Positions 57,746 through 64,000 of a stretch of 64,000 nucleotides of DNA are shown in pieces. Source of the stretch: Platynereis dumerilii (taxonomy: Eukaryota > Annelida > Polychaeta > Phyllodocida > Nereididae); contig JAPTHN010000018.1 in the NCBI GenBank assembly GCA_026936325.1, positions 10,063,658 to 10,127,657 on the forward strand. The letters run 5' to 3'. The position numbers and the translations under genes were made by a program. The notes under the pieces were generated by a model, which saw only the letters and a list, made by a program, of their open reading frames with translations, ran no database searches and was not told the origin of the DNA. Positions within the stretch are counted from its first letter, which is position 1; each line of letters starts with the position of its first letter.

Positions 57746-58224
57746 TAGGGCGTGTCAATTTTGGAAAAAGTTTGAAATTGCAAAAAAGCCCCTCCAAAAG
57801 GGTGACAATGGTCCATGGGAGTCCATTGGTACCATTCAAGTTGAAATTGAAGGATGTTTTGCTTGGTAAATCTTAATTTGAAAATTGTATGTTTAATTTT
57901 ATTCGAAAAAACACATTTTCTCAAATAACTCAAAAACTATTGGTCTTAGACCAAAACATTGTATTGAAGTTGAATAAGAAAAGGTGTATTCTGGAAATTT
58001 TGGTGCCATTTGCATGTCTCTAGCTCCAATATTAACCGAGATATGGCAAATTCAGTGTTTTCGTTGATTATATTATCTTTTTTGAATCGATGGGACAAGA
58101 AAATTAATTTTATATCCTTCAATTTCAATTTGGATGGTACCAATGGACTCCCATGGATCATTGTCACACTTTTGGAGGGGCTTTTTTTGCAATTTCAAAC
58201 TTTTTAAAAAATTGACACGCCCTA
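57746..58224. mobile_element. hAT-type MITE with 8-bp target duplication
   Basis: The ends TAGGGCGTGTCAATTTT and the complement are mirrored, with similarity extending about 115 bases into each arm (including AAAGCCCCTCC and a GGTACCA-type motif). CTGAATAT is duplicated exactly on both sides (57738-57745, 58225-58232). The uninterrupted target can be recognised in copy C. It inserted into copy B after the family had spread. Confidence 0.9.
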
Positions 58225-59051
58225 CTGAATATGGACATATATACCCCGTTCTGGATGGATATACCCAGTTACCAAACCCGGGAGGACACACGGACGTGGA
58301 TATGGCCAGAATTCGTCGCTGGACCCTGGCGCTGGAGTGAAAGGTAAGTCCCTTGATTTGATGTGATGTTTTCAATATGGTTTTCAGGGGCGGATCCAGA
58401 CCGGGCGGATCCAGACCGGGCGACCTGACCATTGAAATGTGTCTTCTTCTTGTGTCCCAATGTGGACATGAAGTTTGTGAAAATTTTATTATTGATTATT
58501 ATTATTCATGCTGGTATATTTTGGCAATAAAGGATTTTTGTCCAGGTAGGGTGCGTCGGGGGGCTGGCAGGGATGGGGGATTTTTTTATGTATTTTGGTT
58601 GAGATCTGCAAATATAAAGCAAAAAAAATTAAAGCAGTACAAACAGAGCTATCCAAGAAGGATGCTCCCAAAATTAATAGACTTTTCTTCCTCATTTTAC
58701 TGAGCAGTCTACAAGTCCACTTGGGGACTATAAGATAAAATTATATAAAAAACACTTACCTTGCATGGTGAAATTGAAAATGTTACTGCAATTTTACCGT
58801 GATAAAATTGGAACATTCTCGGCATCTAGGACAGTTGCAATGAGGTACCATTAAACAATTCTCATATGAATCTTTGTGGGTGTGGAAAAATTTTAGTTTT
58901 TTTTAAAACCAGGATAAGCTTTCACATTTTTAAAAGTACATATGTGGATTTTTTTGTGACTGGTGTATCAACTTTTCTTCACGGCTTCATCTAATCGTCA
59001 ACAGCAAGCATCCTGTTGGAATTTTTATAATTACAAAGTTATAAGATAGAT

Positions 59052-59243
59052 TTGAATAGGTATGGGATAGATGGCGCTGCAAGGCTCTCTGAGAATCGGG
59101 ATCCTAGGTTCTGCAACTTTGTGCAAACCTTCAACAAATCTTTGGCAGATACGTATGATCAGACGTTTGCCCTGAACATTACTTTCAAACGTTGTCCATA
59201 CATATCAAAGACATGTTTGAGAAACCTTGGATCTTACGTATGA
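59052..59243 (+). pseudogene. Conserved open frame in copy B (partial)
   Basis: About 63 codons equivalent to residues 40-100 of the frame at 6253-6564, sharing RLSEN, DPRFCNFVQTFNK and NITFKRCPYISKT. It stops a few codons earlier than in copy A. The upstream part that is open in A contains a stop here. Function unknown. Confidence 0.3.
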
Positions 59244-59257
59244 CCAAACGTGTGACC

Positions 59258-59295
59258 ATACCTTTGATAAACCTATGAATCAAAGGTATGGTCAT
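59258..59295. repeat. 14-bp stem hairpin, copy B
   Basis: Same ACCATACCTTTGAT stem and 10-base loop as at 6221-6258, just after the conserved open frame. Confidence 0.8.
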
Positions 59296-59372
59296 ACGTA
59301 ATAGTCCAAGGTTGCTAAAACCTCTCAGATGAATGTTCGACAAACCTATGAATCAAAGGTATGGTCATACTG

Positions 59373-62300
59373 TGAGCTCCAGGTGTCTGCTGGTTGACAG
59401 AGACATTCATAGATTAATAGTCACAATTGATAGACTAATTAATCAGTCCTCAATTAAAACAGCTTCCCAAATGTGTACTCGTATCACTGCAATTGAGGGA
59501 GCTCAGCTAGCCAAGGAAATGGCTATCACAATTCCAATAATTCCAGACCAGTTATACTGGGATTTCAAGATGGTAGTTTGTATATGGTAAGAATTACAAA
59601 CAAGATAGTTTTGGTTCACAGATAGACTAAAAGATAGATATTTATTGATGGGTCAAAATTTGGTAAGTCTGAAATTCTTGTCTCCGGCGTTTAACAATAA
59701 TTCATGATGACAGAAAGGCACATGTAGGACTTCTTGATGTCATGTGTCATAGACAAGGATATTAGCAAAACTTCTGACACAAAAAATATGTGGAAGTTTA
59801 TTTTTATCCCATCCAAAAATGGCATTGAAGTGGAGGACCCCCCTGAAAATGGCCTGTCTCCACCAACACTTTCTTTGAAAGATTGCATCACAAAAACTTG
59901 TACAGGATCCTGATTCAGTTAAACTCTTCCATACATCGAGACTTGACTATCACTCTTCTAAAATATAGTTTCCAATTTCTGAAATAATATCCTGTATAAG
60001 AGCAGGAGGTTGTTGTGTCAATGTCTCCAATATTGCGTCATTAGCATCACACCAGTTTGGTTTCTTAATAAAAATGAAAGGGACGCACATTTTGTGAGAA
60101 AACCTAGTGTCTAACGTTGTCTGAGAACCCAAGAAAATAACTGCGCTATCTGTAGCTCTGTATCATTTATGTAAACCAAAATATTTGAGTATTTTTGTTG
60201 GCATGTCGGTTGTCCTATCTTAATTTGTCATTAGCAAACGCCTTGCTGCTCTATTTTGACTGCATATTTCTGGACCAGAATCAATGTGAACATGCTTCTG
60301 GTGTTCATAAGATCATTACATGCACAAATTGACAGATCGCCAGTTTTGCACAGGTCCCTACAAAGATTTTTATCTTAATTATCATTAGCATCACGCTGTC
60401 ATTAGCATCACAACAAAAAGTGGCTTCTTTCCTTTACCTCACCAAAATTCGGTTGCTGGTGATAGGACTTGAAATTGTGTTCAGTATATATTATCAATTA
60501 ATGTTTTAACTAAATATTATACAGAATTTTTGCGTTTTCCTTGCATCTGACATGCTTAGTATGAATTTTGCGCTTCTCTGAGATTACTAATCGAATATGG
60601 GGTGTCATTGACACTTTACCATTGTCTAGCACCTGAAATATGGTTCAGCAAAGACATTGGGCACTGGAGGGGTAGTGGATATCATCTTTGTTATTCTGAA
60701 TCCAAACTATTGGTGAAAGAAGTATTTTTGTTTCTGTTTGTAAATTTCTAGTTCAAGAAAATGTTCTATCTTAATAAGTATTGGTCGTAGAGACCTGAAA
60801 AATAGCTCAATGTTTGCAGAATAGCCACTTTCCCATAGGTTGGTAATACATTCTTCAGCTCTAAGTGGTGCAGATTTCTAGTTATAGGCATGATGCTAAT
60901 GACACACATATTCGGCATTTAATTGACCAAAATGCATTATCTCAAATAAATTGGTCCTAGAGACCTGGAACCAGGCCTAAAACATGCAAGCTACCTGCCT
61001 AATCATTGATAATAGATTATTTAACCCTAAGTGGTCAGGATTTTTCAGTTATAAGTGTGATTTTAATGACAGTCAAAAAACATCACAGCTGTAAATATCA
61101 CCTCATTACAGATCAGCAGAGCATTTGGGACCCTTGGACATGACAGTGCAGTGATAGCTGATTGTTTGACCTACCCAATGGCAACTTAAAATGGCATTTC
61201 TGGACTAAAAAAATTTTCAAATTTTTTTAGCTGAAATTTCAAGGTTTTCAAATTTTGACCCTGATACAAGACAGTTGGTTATATAGCACAATTACAATGA
61301 CATCACAATGATATTATTTGCCCAGGGCTCTGGGCCAATCAAAAGACAATATTGGTAAAATGGGGTTTAACCCATATGCAAATTATGTCATTATAAGACA
61401 TGTCAGTGATTCTGGATGCATAAGTTATTGATCCCCAAAGGTGTTAATTGTTATATTGCTGCATCAAAGAGACCTGAGATTCCTGAGTTGGTATAGCCGT
61501 TTAGGTTTGGGCCAAAAGTCCCCAGCATAGTACTTGGGTAAACAATTAAGATATATTGACTTCAAAGGGGATCTTTGTACTAGGAGGTTGCAAAGATTCT
61601 ATACAAAGGCCCTTAAACAAAAGGTAAACTTAAATGATTACAGGACTCTGAAATTAGGCAATCTATCAGTAATGCATTGATGTTAAAGTAAATGTAGATC
61701 CAAGGTAAAATACAGATAGAGAGATTTAGATATTACCCAACAATTAACATGCAATCATTATACTCATAATATACAACAATTGTGGGGCCATCTTTTACAT
61801 TCGTATCATACCCCACAAGCTGTGTGATACCCGTTAGCACACAGCTATTAATTCCATCAAAATCCATCCAAATAATAAAAAAAATGGCCCTAACAAAGTT
61901 GCTGTCCCATTTAAACGACAGTGATATACAATAATTAATACATTTTAATTAGACAGTAGGCCTACTTTGTACATAAAAAAAAATAGGCTAATTCGTTCAG
62001 TTTTGGCACACACGCTAAAAGTAATCATTATAGTCTGGTTCTCAGTTTAACAAGACTTAAATATTCAATTCTCCTTTTGAATTGAAAGACAATGTACAAA
62101 TCAAAATTCGACACACAGAGACATTAAAACATGTAATATAATCAATACACACACATCAAACATACAAAACATGAAACATGTAATAAATTCAATACATATA
62201 TATACACAGCAAACATGCAATAAAATCATTGCATAAAAATCAAACACACAAAACAGGTAATAGTCTCACCAGATGGGGGTACTAAGAAAGCAGTAATGGC

Positions 62301-63239
62301 TATCAGCCTCCATCCTACCAATTGACAGGTACCAGATGACTAAACTTAGGATTAAGTTGACGACCTAACTTATGACATCTAAGTTAATCTGTCCCATGCA
62401 ATTGTTTATTACTAGGCTTGGTTTTATGTGTGGCACAGGGAACTAAATTGAGGATCAAGCCGCCTCCACTCAAACTTGTGACATCCCAATTGACCTGATG
62501 CTCAACACATAAATATAAAATTTGCTAATTTAGCTAATACTGGTACTCAGGGGGTGACTAAGCTTAGGATTAAGTTCCAGCCCAACTTATGACATCTAAG
62601 CTGACCTTCCCAAGATTTCACTACACATATCACTATGAAAAATGACATACAAACAGTTTTGATAAATACAATGATTTTGAATAGGCCTCTTGAGAGCAAT
62701 ATATAGAAATAAACCATGCACAAGTTGACCCACACAACTGCATAATACATGTAATTCATATGCAGAGCTTGCCACATCAAACTCCTAAACAATCACACAT
62801 GTAGCAATGAAACATCACATGATTAAACAACAGGTAATCATGCCTGACAGAAAAACATTTTGATACAAGTTCAATATCAACAATAAATTTATAATAAATT
62901 GGCAATTCATGACATCAAATGGTTATTTCATACCAATTTGTTTTAGTTGCCACTCCGTATCTAATCACAATCTTCATTGATTGGAAGAAGGCAAATTATG
63001 ACACAGTTGGCATCCCTTTATCTACTTAATAATTGGGCGATGGTGGAGTAAACTTCCAGCGAAACGAAAACCATTGGCGAAATAGAAGTAATCTCCTCTA
63101 CCCTCTGTCCTGCTACTATGACAACTTTTTACCTTTAGCTATTACAATAATTGTTTTACCAGTAATAATTTGTTTATATTTATAATTTTTTTACATCAAA
63201 ATCGCTTAGTCATGCTGACTCAGCTCATTCCAACCAAAT
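59373..63239. other. Gene-poor stretch with old local duplications
   Basis: No gene recognised. About 60745-60905 and 60935-61075 are diverged copies of one another (shared GAGACCTGRAA, CTAAGTGGT and GTTATARG phrases). Near 62338, 62443 and 62557 three related pieces of about 60 bases occur about 105-115 apart (GGATTAAGTT, ACTTATGACATCTAAG). Confidence 0.4.
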
Positions 63240-63635
63240 AAATTTCTACAGAGAGTGTCATGACTCTAAATGTCAAATGACACATAATTGTACTTTGGGT
63301 CGCACAGCATCTCTTGGACCTGGCTTGTTGACTCCAAATTTCAAGTAACATATAATTCACAGTAAGTCGCACAGCATCGCTTGGACCTGGCTTATTGAGT
63401 CTAAATTTCAAATAATATAAAATTGTACACGGAGTCGCACAGTATCGCTTGGACCTGGCTTACTGACTCTAACTTTCAAATAATAACATATAATTCAAAT
63501 AATACCATATAATTGTACAGGGAGTCGCACAGCATCGCTTGGACCTGGCTTATTGACTCTAAATTTCAAATAACATATAATTGTACAGGGAGTCGCACAG
63601 CATCGCTTGGACCTGGCTTATTGACTCTAAATGTG
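63240..63635 (+). repeat. Tandem array of about 67-69-bp units
   Basis: GTCGCACAGCATCGCTTGG starts at about 63299, 63366, 63435, 63524 and 63590. One interval is lengthened to about 89 by a local 20-base duplication. Each unit also has ACCTGGCTTATTGACTCTAA and AACATATAATTGTAC. Confidence 0.9.
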
Positions 63636-63682
63636 GGTTAAAACGTGGTTTTACACCCCTAATTTATGCACTAGATGCTACT

Positions 63683-63860
63683 TCACTGCGTACGGCTTAT
63701 GTTAACTGCGTACGGCTTATGTTAACCTAATTTGTAAGTGTAGTAAATGTTATTCTTAAATAAGCTTCTTTGAATCTCAAAGAATGACTAATGAAAATAA
63801 ATACAATTTTAAGTAAGTTTCTTTGAATCTAAAAGAATGACTAATGAAAATGACTTCATG
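63683..63860. repeat. Two short tandem duplications
   Basis: ACTGCGTACGGCTTATGTTA is present twice at 63683-63727. A segment of about 57 bases containing TTTCTTTGAATCTAAAAGAA is present twice at about 63765-63858. Confidence 0.85.
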
Positions 63861-64000
63861 TCTAAAAAAATGTGCATGCAGAGATGCGTATGTAGACCTC
63901 AGCTGCTTTATATATAGAAAGCACCTAAACTGAGTCTTGTTACATAAAATAATATAATGATATAATGAATGACATAAAATAATTGTGCATACAGAGATGC

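Larger units (their letters stand above)
57245..59372 (+). repeat. Composite repeat family, copy B
   Basis: The left edge (57250-57330) is the complement of the right edge of copy A. A CpG-rich zone with GCGCATGCGC is at about 57475-57490. Bases 57690-57745 and 58225-58347 match copy C. Bases 59030-59295 match copy A (over 90 percent), ending in the subterminal phrase ATCAAAGGTATGGTCATAC. The array of such phrases is much shorter than in A. A 17-bp tandem duplication (GGGCGGATCCAGACC) lies at about 58388-58420. The copy is interrupted by a hAT MITE. Confidence 0.6.

Noticed and set aside
1-64000. LTR retroelements, Polintons or other virus-derived elements
   Set aside because: No long direct terminal repeats with coding interiors and no integrase, capsid, envelope or polymerase-B-like readings were seen; all reverse transcriptases here are of LINE type.

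Overview
The window looks like nuclear DNA from an animal, probably a marine invertebrate. The reasons are AT-rich, gene-poor DNA, APE-type non-LTR retrotransposons of the CR1/L2 group, tRNA-derived SINEs, many Tc1/mariner-like and hAT-like non-autonomous transposons, long GATA/GACA arrays, and genes with a metazoan-style TATA box and AATAAA signal. A deuterostome is my guess; the sequence alone does not fix the phylum. I see no retrovirus, LTR element or Polinton, no CRISPR array, no rRNA and no confident functional tRNA gene.

Host genes are few. The only convincing ones are two intronless, nearly identical secreted serine proteases of the proteinase K-like S8 (subtilase) family. One is intact (27533-28735). 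The other (21422-22623) has a one-base frameshift before its catalytic serine. They lie in a tandem segmental duplication (unit 1 about 20359-25690, unit 2 about 26949-31020). It carries promoter, gene, polyA signal, a possible reverse-strand exon and a truncated LINE. Later insertions present in only one unit give a relative timeline.

Layout: 878-5114 is a long-TIR DNA transposon holding two GATA arrays. 5551-7949 is an inverted-repeat-bounded block holding copy A of a composite repeat family (B at 57245-59372, C at 38375-39425). 8090-8715 is a 157-bp tandem repeat. 12996-13802, 14832-17015 (with a Tc1-like element nested at 15378-16518) and 17052-17299 are DNA transposons with readable target-site duplications. 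20067-20212 is a near-perfect palindrome. 20359-31320 is the protease duplication. 31340-37424 is a roughly 6-kb satellite of about 98-bp monomers with higher-order repeats. Decayed inverted copies of it flank a large foldback element (41656-44714) that itself holds a 488-bp palindromic MITE. 47480-49775 is a mosaic of LINE, MITE, mariner-like and SINE pieces. 50095-51030 is a 48-bp minisatellite abutting a nearly complete CR1/L2-type LINE (51062-54215). A reverse-strand LINE 3' end follows (54633-55640). Then come a tRNA-like SINE pair (56464-56790), copy B with a nested hAT MITE (57746-58224), and duplicated low-complexity DNA ending in a 67-69-bp array (63240-63635).

There is no operon-like cooperation between genes. 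The window mainly shows tandem gene duplication followed by repeated invasion, nesting and satellite expansion. The items most worth following up are the satellite/foldback arrangement, the composite A/B/C family with conserved open frames, and the intronless animal proteinase K-like pair.
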